Origin: Nocardia mexicana NBRC 108244
GTDB taxonomy: Bacteria; Actinomycetota; Actinomycetes; Mycobacteriales; Mycobacteriaceae
Direction: 5' to 3'
DNA length: 64,000 nucleotides
Assembly (NCBI RefSeq): GCF_001613165.1
Contig: NZ_BDBV01000039.1
Location: 1 to 64,000, forward strand
A program made the position numbers and the translations under genes. The notes below the pieces were generated by a model. The model had not been told where the DNA came from and searched no databases. It saw only the letters and a program-made list of their open reading frames with translations. Shown one piece after another: positions 1 through 7,465 of this stretch (the stretch's first letter is position 1; each line of letters opens with the position of its first letter).

Positions 1-1239
1 ACCGAGACTCCTGTCGCGGTCGTCGGTATCGGGGCCGACGGCTGGGGCGGGCTCGGAGAACTGAGCCGCAGCGCGATCGCGGACGCGGAGGTGATCTTGG
101 GTTCGGCGCGGCAGCTGGCACTGGTGCCGGAAGAGGTGAGCCAGCCCCGGCGACGGGCGTGGCCGTCGCCGCTACTGCCCGCACTGCCGGAACTGCTTGC
201 GGCGCATCGCGGTTCGCGGGTGTGCGTGCTCGCCAGCGGGGATCCCATGTTCTACGGGATCGGGGTGACACTCGCGAAACTGGTGGGACCGCAGGCACTT
301 CGGGTGCTGCCGCAGCCGTCGTCGGCGACGCTGGCCTGTGCGCGACTGGGCTGGCCCGTCGCGGAAACCCCCGTGGTCAGCGTGGTGGGGCGGCGACTGC
401 AGACGGTGCTGCCGGAGCTGGTGGACGGCCGCCGGGTCCTGGTGCTAGCGCCCGACGAGTCGTCCCCGGCGCGGCTCGCGGAGCTGCTGGCGCGCAACGG
501 CTTCGGTGGATCCACCCTGACGGTGCTGGAACAACTGGGCGGGCCGGGTGAGCGGGCGGTCTCCGGAACCGCCGGGACGTGGGCCGAACCGCCCGGGGAC
601 CCGCTGAACATCGTCGCTCTCGAATGCGTCGCCGATCCGGGCACCTCGCGGCTGACCCGGATGCCCGGGCTGGCCGACGGGGAGTACGGCGGCGACGGCC
701 AGCTCACGAAGGCGGAGGTGCGGACGCTGGCCCTCGCGGCCCTCGCCCCGTCGCCGGGCGAACTACTGTGGGACGTCGGCGGCGGTTCGGGCACCATCGC
801 CATCGAATGGTGCCGCACGCATCCCTCCTGCCGCGCCGTCGGCTTCGAGCGAGCCGAGTCGCGGCGACAGCAGATCGCCGAGAACGCAACGACATTGGGG
901 GTGCCCGGCATCGATATCCGGGGCGAAGTGCCCGCCGCACTGCGCGAGGGCGATCTCGCCGATCCCGACGCCGTCTTCCTGGGCGGCGGACTGACCCACC
1001 CCGGTGTATTCGAAACCTGTTGGGCCCGATTGCGATCCGGTGGCAGGCTGGTCGCGAACGCGGTGACGGCGGAATCGGAGGCGCTACTGCTGGGGTGGGC
1101 TGCCGAGCACGGGGGCGCGCTGCGAAAATTTCAGGTCTATCGCGCCGAACCGCTGGGCGGTTTCACCACGTGGCGGCCACAGCTGCCGGTCACCCAGTGG
1201 TCGGTCACCAAAATCGTTCCTGATCGGGGAGATAAATGA
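1..1239 (+). CDS. cobL: Precorrin-6Y C5,15-methyltransferase (decarboxylating), 5' end outside window
   Basis: CobL methylates precorrin-6Y at C5 and C15 and decarboxylates the C12 acetate side chain, in the aerobic cobalamin pathway in the cytosol. The frame is open from base 1, so the true start lies upstream; 412 residues are visible, close to the full family length. The N-terminal half is a CbiE-type tetrapyrrole methylase, with the glycine-rich VGIGADGW at the start and ASGDPMFYGIG near residue 80. The C-terminal half is a CbiT-type SAM-binding fold, with LLWDVGGGSGTIAIEW near residue 256 and FLGGGLTHPGVFE near 325. Its stop overlaps the ATG of a small downstream frame (ATGA), so translation is probably coupled through to cobK. 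Confidence 0.93.
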   Translation, partial: TETPVAVVGIGADGWGGLGELSRSAIADAEVILGSARQLALVPEEVSQPRRRAWPSPLLPALPELLAAHRGSRVCVLASGDPMFYGIGVTLAKLVGPQALRVLPQPSSATLACARLGWPVAETPVVSVVGRRLQTVLPELVDGRRVLVLAPDESSPARLAELLARNGFGGSTLTVLEQLGGPGERAVSGTAGTWAEPPGDPLNIVALECVADPGTSRLTRMPGLADGEYGGDGQLTKAEVRTLALAALAPSPGELLWDVGGGSGTIAIEWCRTHPSCRAVGFERAESRRQQIAENATTLGVPGIDIRGEVPAALREGDLADPDAVFLGGGLTHPGVFETCWARLRSGGRLVANAVTAESEALLLGWAAEHGGALRKFQVYRAEPLGGFTTWRPQLPVTQWSVTKIVPDRGDK

Positions 1240-1349
1240 AGTACACGAAGTGCGCCGCCGCCGCGGCCGAGTCCGTGCTCCCCGCGGTCACGGACGTCTC
1301 CGCGCCGACCGACGCCGGTGCGGTGCATTCGAGCGGGCAGGGGTCCTGA
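1236..1349 (+). CDS. Small coupled ORF between cobL and cobK (37 aa, unknown)
   Basis: A 37-codon frame begins at an ATG overlapping the cobL stop (ATGA at 1236-1239). It ends in a TGA at 1347-1349 that overlaps the CTG codon where CobK similarity begins. Nearly every codon ends in G or C, as in true genes of this genome, whereas the cobK frame read over the same bases has mixed third positions and an arginine-rich product. The peptide starts MKYTKCAAAAAESVLP, has no recognisable domain and is alanine/serine rich. It may be a genuine small protein, a translational coupler delivering ribosomes to cobK, or a decayed gene. I do not recognise it and assign no function. Confidence 0.45.
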   Translation: MKYTKCAAAAAESVLPAVTDVSAPTDAGAVHSSGQGS

Positions 1350-2083
1350 AAGCCCTGATTCTCGGCGGCACCGGGGAAGCCAGGGAGCTCGCTGAGACCG
1401 CCACCGGCGAGCCAGGTTTCGAGATCGTGTCGTCGCTCGCCGGACGAGTTCGTGCGCCCGTACTGCCCGCGGGCGCTGTGCGCGTCGGGGGTTTCGGAGG
1501 AACCGACGGCCTGCGGACCTGGCTGTCGGACAACGACATCCAGGCCGTCGTGGACGCCACCCATCCGTTCGCCGGGACCATGACCGAGCATGCGGCGTCA
1601 GCGGGTGCGAGTCTCGGGATACCGGTGGTGCACCTGCGCCGCCCCGGTTGGCGGGAGGAGCCGGGCGACCGATGGATGCGCGTGCCCGACCTGGCGGCCG
1701 CCGCGGAAACGGTGGCGCGCACCGGGACTCGGGTATTTCTGACGATCGGACGCCAGGGCGTGGGCGCGTTCGCGCATCTCACCGAGCGGTGGTTCCTGAT
1801 CCGCGCCATCGACCCACCGTCCGGGCAACTGCCGCCGGACCACGAATTACTGCTGGCCCGAGGGCCTTTCACCGTCGCGGACGAGACGCGCCTGCTGACC
1901 GGTCGCGGGATCGACGTGCTGGTCACCAAGGACAGCGGGGGCGAGCTGACCGCGGCCAAGCTGACCGCCGCCCGAGACCTGCGCCTGCCGGTGGTGATGG
2001 TGGATCGGCCCCCGCTGCCCGCGGGTGCGCGGACGGTGGAAACCGCCGGGGCGGCATGGGATTGGCTGCGCGCTCAGGCGTGA
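1346..2083 (+). CDS. cobK: Precorrin-6A reductase
   Basis: CobK reduces the macrocycle of precorrin-6A with NADPH to give precorrin-6B (dihydro-precorrin-6), the substrate of CobL. The family's usual N-terminus, KALILGGTGEARELA, is present, followed by VVDATHPFAGTMTEHA near residue 70 and VTKDSGGELTAAK near 200. From that N-terminus the protein is 245 residues, a normal CobK length. No ATG, GTG or TTG lies in frame at this point; the natural start would be a CTG at 1346 overlapping the TGA of the small upstream frame. The only conventional in-frame start is a GTG at 1250, which would add 32 arginine-rich residues and looks wrong. The gene end overlaps the convergent PadR gene by 10 bp. Confidence 0.9.
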   Translation: MKALILGGTGEARELAETATGEPGFEIVSSLAGRVRAPVLPAGAVRVGGFGGTDGLRTWLSDNDIQAVVDATHPFAGTMTEHAASAGASLGIPVVHLRRPGWREEPGDRWMRVPDLAAAAETVARTGTRVFLTIGRQGVGAFAHLTERWFLIRAIDPPSGQLPPDHELLLARGPFTVADETRLLTGRGIDVLVTKDSGGELTAAKLTAARDLRLPVVMVDRPPLPAGARTVETAGAAWDWLRAQA

Positions 2084-2637
2084 TCGGCGACCGGGCGGTC
2101 CAGCAACTCGGGCAGCAGATCGAACCACTCCAGGACCGCGCGCTCGTAGCGGATTCCGAAATCGAGCGTGGCTCGCTCGCCGCGGGACCGCTCGTCGCCT
2201 CGGCTGTCGAGATATCCGGCCAGGCGCTGCTCGTGGATCTCCCGGTTGGCGGCGATGATCCGGTCGAGTCGCTCGGGTTCCACGAATTCCCCGAACGACA
2301 ACGTCAGCAGCAGCGGCACCCGGATGGTCTCGGCCCCCGGATCGCGGGCGATCCAATCGGCGAAGGCATCCCGGCCGGCGTCGGTGAGGTGGTACGGCGT
2401 CCGCTCCCGCGCCCCCGTCTCGCCCTTGCGCACCAGCCCGGCCTTATCCATCGTCCCGAGTTCCCGATACACCTGGCTCTGCGTGATCGTCCAGAAATCC
2501 CCGATCCGATCCTGCGCGAGATTCACCAGATCCCACCCCGACATCGGCCCCTCGTGCAGAAACCCCAGCAGCGACGCCGCGGTCGAGTTCAACCCCCGCT
2601 TCGATGAGCCCTCGGCCACACCTGCCCCTTCCCACAC
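2074..2637 (-). CDS. PadR-family transcriptional regulator
   Basis: This 187-residue protein has an N-terminal winged helix of PadR type (SLLGFLHEGPMSGWDLVNLAQDRIGDFWTI, then SQVYRELGTMDKAGLVRKGE). A PadR C-terminal helical dimerisation domain follows, with the typical LLLTLSFGEFVEPERL and later EWFDLLPELL segments. It should be a cytosolic, dimeric DNA-binding repressor. The frame opens with a GTG at 2637; an in-frame GTG at 2619 would remove six residues and is equally possible. The gene converges on cobK with a short overlap, and nothing in the sequence shows its target. The upstream 2638-2768 gap is AT-richer than its surroundings and probably holds its promoter. Confidence 0.85.
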   Translation of the reverse strand: MWEGAGVAEGSSKRGLNSTAASLLGFLHEGPMSGWDLVNLAQDRIGDFWTITQSQVYRELGTMDKAGLVRKGETGARERTPYHLTDAGRDAFADWIARDPGAETIRVPLLLTLSFGEFVEPERLDRIIAANREIHEQRLAGYLDSRGDERSRGERATLDFGIRYERAVLEWFDLLPELLDRPVADHA

Positions 2638-2768
2638 ATTAACCCTCTACATTGGAATATTAGCGGTGGGTACGCCCGAAGGCAGGACTCCCGCGCACAG
2701 TCAGTGTGTGTACCCGCCGCGAGGGGCCCGGAATCCGTGCCGTGGGCGCCTGGTAGCTCGGCCGGCGT

Positions 2769-4643
2769 TCACCGCGTGGCATAGCGCCGCGAGGTGTACA
2801 CGCGGATGCCGGTGGGGGTGTCGAACGCCGTCGTGGTCGACGCGCCGATGATGAGCAGCGTGCGCATGTCGACGGCGGCGGGGTCGAGGTCGGCGAGCGT
2901 GGTCACGCGGACCGACTCGGTGGGCCCGCCGACGTCGCGGCCGAGGACGACCGGGGTGTCCGGCTTGCGGTGCTCGAGCATCAAATCGCGCATGGCGGCC
3001 ACCTGCCAGGTGCGCTGCGAGGACGCCGGATTGTACACGGCGACGGCCATATCGGCCGCGGCCACCGCCGCCAGCCGCTGCGCCACCACCTCCCACGGCT
3101 TGAGCCGATCCGACAGCGAGATCATCGCGAAGTCGTGGCCGAGAGGCGCGCCGACGCGGGAGGCGACCGCGCTCGCCGCCGTCATGCCCGGCAGCACCCG
3201 AACCCCCACATCGCGCCACTGCGGATCCGCCGACTCCTCGACGACCGCCGCGGCCATGGCGAACACGCCGGGATCCCCGGAGGACACGACGACCACCCGT
3301 CCGCCGCGCCGGGCGAGATCCAGTGCCATGGCGGCCCGCTCGGACTCCACCCGGTTGTCGCTGGCATGCCGCCGCTGCCCGGGCGTGATCGGCACCCGGT
3401 CGATGTAGGTGGAGTAGCCGACGATATCGGTAGCCGCCGCCAGCGCCCGATTCACCTCCGGAGTGGTCCAGTCGGGCGCGCCCGGCCCCAGCCCCACGAC
3501 CACGACTTCGCCGGTCGCACCGGAAAATGCTTGCGGCGCATCGGTTTCACCGTCCGCGGACTCCGTCGCGACCTTGTTGTGGTCGAACCCGTCGTCAGTG
3601 GCCGGTGCCGAGTCGAATGACTGCACCGTAGGACCGGATGGGGCGCGGCCCACCGTGGCTGCGGGGTGCGGGGGGCGCAGGTCCTGCCGCGGCGTGCGTG
3701 CTTCCGGTTGCCGTCCGGAGGGAGCGACGGCCGGAACCCCTTGCGGCCCATCGGATACCTGGTTCGTGGCGACCGGTGTGGAGGTCCGTGTTCCGGTGCG
3801 GGCCGCCGCCGACTCGGACAACGAGTGGGCAGGTGCACTCGTGGTCGCTCCGGCGCGGAGGTTGTCCTCGCCGCCGCGGGTCAGCGGGATGTCGGTGGTC
3901 GGCTCCGGGCCGGGCACCACGGTGATGGCGAAGTACGGCACCTCGTTGTCGTCGACGTCGGCGGCGCGCAGTACGCGCTGGCGGCCGGTGCTGGCCCGTT
4001 CGACGTAATAGGCGTCGTCGAGGCGGCCGGAATCCGAAAGTGCCCGGCGCACATCGGGATAGGTGCGTCCCAGCTTCATGACGGCGGCCGCGTCGGTGTC
4101 GGCGAGCCGACGCGCCAGCTGGTCGGCGGGCATGGTGCCGGGCAGCACGGTGAGCACCTGCTCGCCCTCGACCAGCGGGGTGCCCAGCGCGGCCGCGGCG
4201 GCGCTGACCGAGGTGATGCCGGGGACGATCTCGGCCTCGAAGCGGTCGGCCAGCCGACGGTGCATATGCATGTAGGAGCTGTAGAACAGGGGGTCACCGG
4301 CGGCCAGCAGGGCCACCGTGCGCCCCGCCTCCAGATGCTCGGCGAGCGTGGCGGCCGCCCGCTCGTAGAACTCGTCGATGGCTCCCTGATATCCGCCCGG
4401 ATGCTCGGTGGTCTCGGTGGTGACCGGATAGACCAGGTGCTCCTCCCGCTGTCCCGGCCGCATGTACGGGGCGGCGATGCCGCGGGAGATGCTGCGGCCG
4501 TGCCGGGCGCTGTGGAAGGCGATCACATCGGCCGCGCCGATCAGCCGCGCGGCCTTGACGGTCACCAGTTCCGGATCGCCGGGGCCGAGCCCGATGCCCC
4601 ACAGCTTCCCGCGCCGAGTCGCGGCCGCACCAGAATCGATCAT
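2769..4643 (-). CDS. cobIJ: Bifunctional precorrin-2 C20-methyltransferase / precorrin-3B C17-methyltransferase with long linker
   Basis: This fused enzyme performs two SAM-dependent steps: C20 methylation of precorrin-2 (CobI half, about residues 12-250) and C17 methylation with ring contraction of precorrin-3B (CobJ half, about residues 375-624). The CobI half shows LWGIGLGPGDPELVTVKA and LLAAGDPLFYSSYMHMH. The CobJ half shows VVVVGLGPGAPDW, VVVSSGDPGVFAMA and VYNPASSQRTWQ. The ATG at 4643 overlaps the cobH stop (ATGA), so cobH-cobIJ is one coupled operon. At 624 residues it is over 100 residues longer than mycobacterial CobIJ; the excess is a low-complexity hydrophilic linker at about 250-370 (nt roughly 3530-3890). 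Earlier in-frame codons lie inside cobH and are not used. Confidence 0.94.
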   Translation of the reverse strand: MIDSGAAATRRGKLWGIGLGPGDPELVTVKAARLIGAADVIAFHSARHGRSISRGIAAPYMRPGQREEHLVYPVTTETTEHPGGYQGAIDEFYERAAATLAEHLEAGRTVALLAAGDPLFYSSYMHMHRRLADRFEAEIVPGITSVSAAAAALGTPLVEGEQVLTVLPGTMPADQLARRLADTDAAAVMKLGRTYPDVRRALSDSGRLDDAYYVERASTGRQRVLRAADVDDNEVPYFAITVVPGPEPTTDIPLTRGGEDNLRAGATTSAPAHSLSESAAARTGTRTSTPVATNQVSDGPQGVPAVAPSGRQPEARTPRQDLRPPHPAATVGRAPSGPTVQSFDSAPATDDGFDHNKVATESADGETDAPQAFSGATGEVVVVGLGPGAPDWTTPEVNRALAAATDIVGYSTYIDRVPITPGQRRHASDNRVESERAAMALDLARRGGRVVVVSSGDPGVFAMAAAVVEESADPQWRDVGVRVLPGMTAASAVASRVGAPLGHDFAMISLSDRLKPWEVVAQRLAAVAAADMAVAVYNPASSQRTWQVAAMRDLMLEHRKPDTPVVLGRDVGGPTESVRVTTLADLDPAAVDMRTLLIIGASTTTAFDTPTGIRVYTSRRYATR

Positions 4644-5275
4644 TCCTGTTCGCTCGCAATCGCATTCAGTGCCGCCGCGGTGATGGCGCTGCCACCGCGC
4701 CGCCCGTGCACCGTCAGATACTCGACGCCGCCGTATTCGGCGAGCGCCTGCTTGGATTCGGCGGCGCCGACGAATCCGACCGGAATCCCGAGTACCGCGG
4801 CGGGCCGGGGCGCGCCCGCGTCTAGCATGTCGAGCAGATGGAACAGCGCGGTGGGGGCATTGCCGACTGCGACCACCGCACCGTCCAGGCGGTCGCGCCA
4901 AAGTTCGAGTGCCGCAGCCGATCTCGTGTTCCCCATGGACTGCGCCAGCTCCGGCACCCGGGGGTCGGCCAGCAGGCACAGCACGTCGTTGTCGGCGGGG
5001 AGCCTGCGGCGGGTCACGCCCGCGGCCACCATGGTGGCGTCGCAGAGGATCGGCGCCCCACCGCGCAACGCGGCGCGCGCCTTCGCGATCACATCGGGGC
5101 TGTTGTCCACGTCGGCGGCGAGATCGACCTGCCCGCACGCGTGGATCATGCGCACCACCACCTGCGCGACATCGGCCGGGAACCGGTCCAATTCGGCCTC
5201 GGCGCGGATGGTCGCGAACGAGCGCCGATAGATCTCGGGCCCGTCGGTGAGGTAGCTGGTGCGTACGTCGGACAT
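4640..5275 (-). CDS. cobH: Precorrin-8X methylmutase
   Basis: CobH moves the C11 methyl group of precorrin-8X to C12, giving hydrogenobyrinic acid. The 211-residue protein has the complete family pattern: YLTDGPEIYRRSFATIRAE, the histidine-containing VVRMIHACGQVDL near residue 44, ILCDATMVAAGV near 77, AVVAVGNAPTALFHLL and GIPVGFVGAAESK near 170. The ATG at 5275 is preceded by TAGGGT seven nt upstream, suggesting a leaderless or very short-leader transcript. The stop overlaps the cobIJ start, so both are read from this promoter. The arrangement matches the adjacent cobH and cobIJ of mycobacteria. Confidence 0.94.
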   Translation of the reverse strand: MSDVRTSYLTDGPEIYRRSFATIRAEAELDRFPADVAQVVVRMIHACGQVDLAADVDNSPDVIAKARAALRGGAPILCDATMVAAGVTRRRLPADNDVLCLLADPRVPELAQSMGNTRSAAALELWRDRLDGAVVAVGNAPTALFHLLDMLDAGAPRPAAVLGIPVGFVGAAESKQALAEYGGVEYLTVHGRRGGSAITAAALNAIASEQE

Positions 5276-5282
5276 GGCATCC

Positions 5283-5288
5283 ACCCTA
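5283..5288 (-). promoter_or_regulatory. Putative -10 element of cobH-cobIJ (TAGGGT-N7-ATG)
   Basis: TAGGGT on the minus strand is followed by seven bases and then the cobH ATG at 5275. The TANNNT hexamer and its spacing fit an actinobacterial sigma-A -10 element whose transcript starts at or next to the start codon. Confidence 0.5.
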
Positions 5289-5343
5289 AGCGGCGGCCCG
5301 CACACCCCCGTGCGCCGCCCTGGCCGCATCGGCCCGCGCGCGA

Positions 5344-5781
5344 TCAGGTGCGCGGCCGCTCGAGCAGCCGCGACATCACGATGCTGCTGCGGGTGCGCCC
5401 GACGCGGGCGTTCTCCCGGATCCGCTCGACGGTCGACTCGATCTCGGCCATATCGGTCGCCATCACGTGCACCAGCGCATCGGCCTCGCCCGCGATCGTC
5501 CACACCCCGACGACCTGGGGAATCGGTTCCAGGCTGCGGCGCAGTTCGGCAGGGGAGATGTTGTCGCGGTAGTAGACCTCGACGTAGGCCTCCGTCTTCC
5601 AGCCCAGCGCCGCGGGGTTGACCAGTGCGGTGAATCCGGTGATCTGACCACCGGCGACCATCTTGTCGACCCGGCGCTTCACGGCCGGGGCCGACAGTCC
5701 GACCTCCGCGCCGATGTCCTGGAACGAGGCGCGGGCCTGCCGCAGCAGGTGGGCGAGTATGCGGCGGTCGAGCTCGTCCAC
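5344..5781 (-). CDS. Lrp/AsnC-family transcriptional regulator
   Basis: From a GTG at 5781 preceded by AGAGGAG, this encodes 145 residues of classic Lrp/AsnC architecture. The N-terminal helix-turn-helix reads DELDRRILAHLLRQARASF, then IGAEVGLSAPAVKRRVDKM. A C-terminal RAM ligand-binding domain follows (YVEVYYRDN...VVGVWTIAGEADALVHVMATDM). It should bind DNA as an oligomer and respond to an amino acid or related ligand. It is divergent from a dimethylargininase-like gene, as in the similar AsnC/Rv2323c-type arrangement of mycobacteria, so it probably controls that gene and itself; arginine-derived ligands are an inference. Earlier in-frame starts exist but lack a ribosome-binding site. Confidence 0.88.
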   Translation of the reverse strand: MDELDRRILAHLLRQARASFQDIGAEVGLSAPAVKRRVDKMVAGGQITGFTALVNPAALGWKTEAYVEVYYRDNISPAELRRSLEPIPQVVGVWTIAGEADALVHVMATDMAEIESTVERIRENARVGRTRSSIVMSRLLERPRT

Positions 5782-5795
5782 TTCCGCTCCTCTCT

Positions 5796-5861
5796 GCGCA
5801 ATGATTCGCCGAGAAAGACTCATTGCACGCAACGAATCGATATTCCGAGCGCAACAGTACG
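5796..5861. promoter_or_regulatory. Three related GCGCAA-containing repeats in the AsnC/DDAH divergent gap (possible Lrp sites)
   Basis: Similar 13-mers occur at 5796 (GCGCAATGATTCG), 5827 (ACGCAACGAATCG) and 5849 (GCGCAACAGTACG) between the divergent starts. The middle copy lies in a short TTGC-AC-GCAA palindrome. Multiple loosely conserved sites are usual for Lrp-type regulators. Binding by the adjacent regulator is inference. Confidence 0.35.
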
Positions 5862-5912
5862 CCCCTTATCGTCGTTTCAACGTCGCGTGATCGCCGACCC
5901 CGAGGAGTCCCG

Positions 5913-6791
5913 TTGACCTCCGTCACCGCCCTGCACGCGCCCGAACCCGCCGACGCCCGCCGCGCCACACCCCGCCGATACCTGATGTGCCGCCCCGACC
6001 ATTTCGACGTGCGCTACGCGATCAATCCGTGGATGGACCTCGCCGCCCCGGTGGATCGCGCCCACGCCCTCGCGCAGTGGGAGACGCTGCGCGCGGCGTT
6101 CGAGCGGTGCGGTCACCGCGTCGACGTGATCGCGGGGGAGCCGGATCTGCCCGATATGGTGTTCGCCGCCAACGGCGGACTGGTGATCGGCGACAGGGCC
6201 TTGTCGGCACGGTTCGCGAATGCGGAGCGGGTCGGGGAGGGCCCGGCGTATCACCGCTGGCTGAGCGAACAGGGGCTGTCCCGGGTCGCTGCGGCCAGCG
6301 AAATCAACGAGGGCGAGGGCGATTTCGCGGTGGTCGGCGAACGGGTGCTGGCCGGGACCGGGTTCCGCAGTTCCCGGGCGGCGCATCGGGAGGTGGAGGC
6401 GTTCTTCGACCTGCCGGTCGTATCGCTGCGCCTGGTCGATCCGCACTTCTACCATCTCGACACCGCCCTGATGGTGCTCGACGGCACCATCGCCTACTAC
6501 CCGCGGGCCTTCGACGCGGCGAGCGCGCGGGTGCTGGCGCGGCTGTACCCGGACGCGATCGTGGCCACCGCGGCCGACGCGCACGTGCTCGGTCTCAACG
6601 GTGTCTGCGACGGTCACCGCGTATTCCTCAGCGACCGCGCCACGGCGCTGGCCGACCAGCTGCGCGCCCGCGGTTACGAACCGATCGGTATCGACCTCTC
6701 GGAATTGCTGAAGGCCGGTGGCAGCGTCAAGTGCTGCACGCTGGAACTGCATGCGGAGCGAGCGGCGAGGGCGGAGGCGGCGGCCGGTTGA
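5913..6791 (+). CDS. Dimethylarginine dimethylaminohydrolase / amidinotransferase-family protein
   Basis: This 292-residue protein belongs to the guanidine-modifying (GME) superfamily, which hydrolyses methylated arginine or arginine to citrulline. It shows YLMCRPDHFDVRYAINPWM at the start, DMVFAANGGLVIGD near residue 86, EGEGDFAVVG, the histidine segment HFYHLDTALMVL near 186 and the C-terminal GGSVKCCTLEL, which holds the candidate nucleophilic Cys. The start is a TTG at 5913 with GAGGAG five bases upstream; an ATG at 5823 would add 30 residues overlapping the promoter and is rejected. It resembles mycobacterial Rv2323c, also next to an AsnC regulator. The ornithine aminotransferase genes that accompany it in M. 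tuberculosis are absent. Exact substrate is unknown. Confidence 0.8.
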   Translation: MTSVTALHAPEPADARRATPRRYLMCRPDHFDVRYAINPWMDLAAPVDRAHALAQWETLRAAFERCGHRVDVIAGEPDLPDMVFAANGGLVIGDRALSARFANAERVGEGPAYHRWLSEQGLSRVAAASEINEGEGDFAVVGERVLAGTGFRSSRAAHREVEAFFDLPVVSLRLVDPHFYHLDTALMVLDGTIAYYPRAFDAASARVLARLYPDAIVATAADAHVLGLNGVCDGHRVFLSDRATALADQLRARGYEPIGIDLSELLKAGGSVKCCTLELHAERAARAEAAAG

Positions 6792-6822
6792 CCACCCGGA
6801 TTCCGGTGTCTCCGACAGGCAT

Positions 6823-7359
6823 TCACCGATGTTGGTCGGCGACCTCCATGGCCCACGCGTAGAACGCTGCCGGATCGCCGAGGCCCGCCCGCAACTCCGC
6901 CGCGACGATGGGGCCGGTCGCCGCGTGGAGCAGACTCCACAGGCCCAGATGCACCCATTCCCAGACCACGACGTTGTAGGCGGTCATCACCGGCGTGACG
7001 CGCTCACGGATGGCGGTGATCTCGGCCGCGGACAACCCGGCATCGGACAGCCGACGCAGGGTCCGCTGCTGGTCCTCGGGATCGAACCAGGTGTCGAGGA
7101 ACGGCTCCAGCAGATCCGCCCAGATATCGGGCCGGGCGACGCGGTCGATGCTGTTGCGGCGACAGAACGATGCGAGCTCGGACTCGAATTCGGCGGGGAT
7201 GAACAGGGTTTCGCCGTCGACCGTCCGGATTTCCGGTGGCCAGGCCCTCCAATCGACATCGCGGATCCGGTCGAGGGTGACAGGCCCACCGGGATGCACA
7301 CTGGCGCCGGGGAAGGGATAGTCCGCGAAATCTATGGCATCCGTGGTGAAGCTGACCAT
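6823..7359 (-). CDS. Hypothetical protein, 178 aa
   Basis: From ATG 7359 the frame encodes 178 residues with strong G/C third-position bias, so it is a real gene. The sequence is acidic and soluble, with no signal peptide or membrane segment. Visible motifs are tryptophan-rich: WRAWPPEIRTVDGETLFIPAEFE near residue 35, DTWFDPEDQQRTLRRLSDAGLSAAEITAIRERV near 90, and YNVVVWEWVHLGLWSLLHAA near 130. I do not recognise a family. It converges on the dimethylargininase-like gene and lies upstream of, and co-directional with, nothing close enough to be a clear operon partner (cobG ends 106 bp further on, same strand). Confidence 0.7.
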   Translation of the reverse strand: MVSFTTDAIDFADYPFPGASVHPGGPVTLDRIRDVDWRAWPPEIRTVDGETLFIPAEFESELASFCRRNSIDRVARPDIWADLLEPFLDTWFDPEDQQRTLRRLSDAGLSAAEITAIRERVTPVMTAYNVVVWEWVHLGLWSLLHAATGPIVAAELRAGLGDPAAFYAWAMEVADQHR

Positions 7360-7465
7360 CGATCCATGGTGCGGCACCGGCGGGAGCGCGCAAAGGTGGT
7401 CAGGTCGTGATATCGGTCGCGCTGTACTGCGGCGCGGATGCCGCGAAAGCGAACGACGGCGACCG

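Noticed and set aside
1250..1345. GTG at 1250 as the cobK start
   Set aside because: The extra residues are arginine-rich with poor third-position bias and no similarity to CobK N-termini; the small coupled frame uses these bases better.
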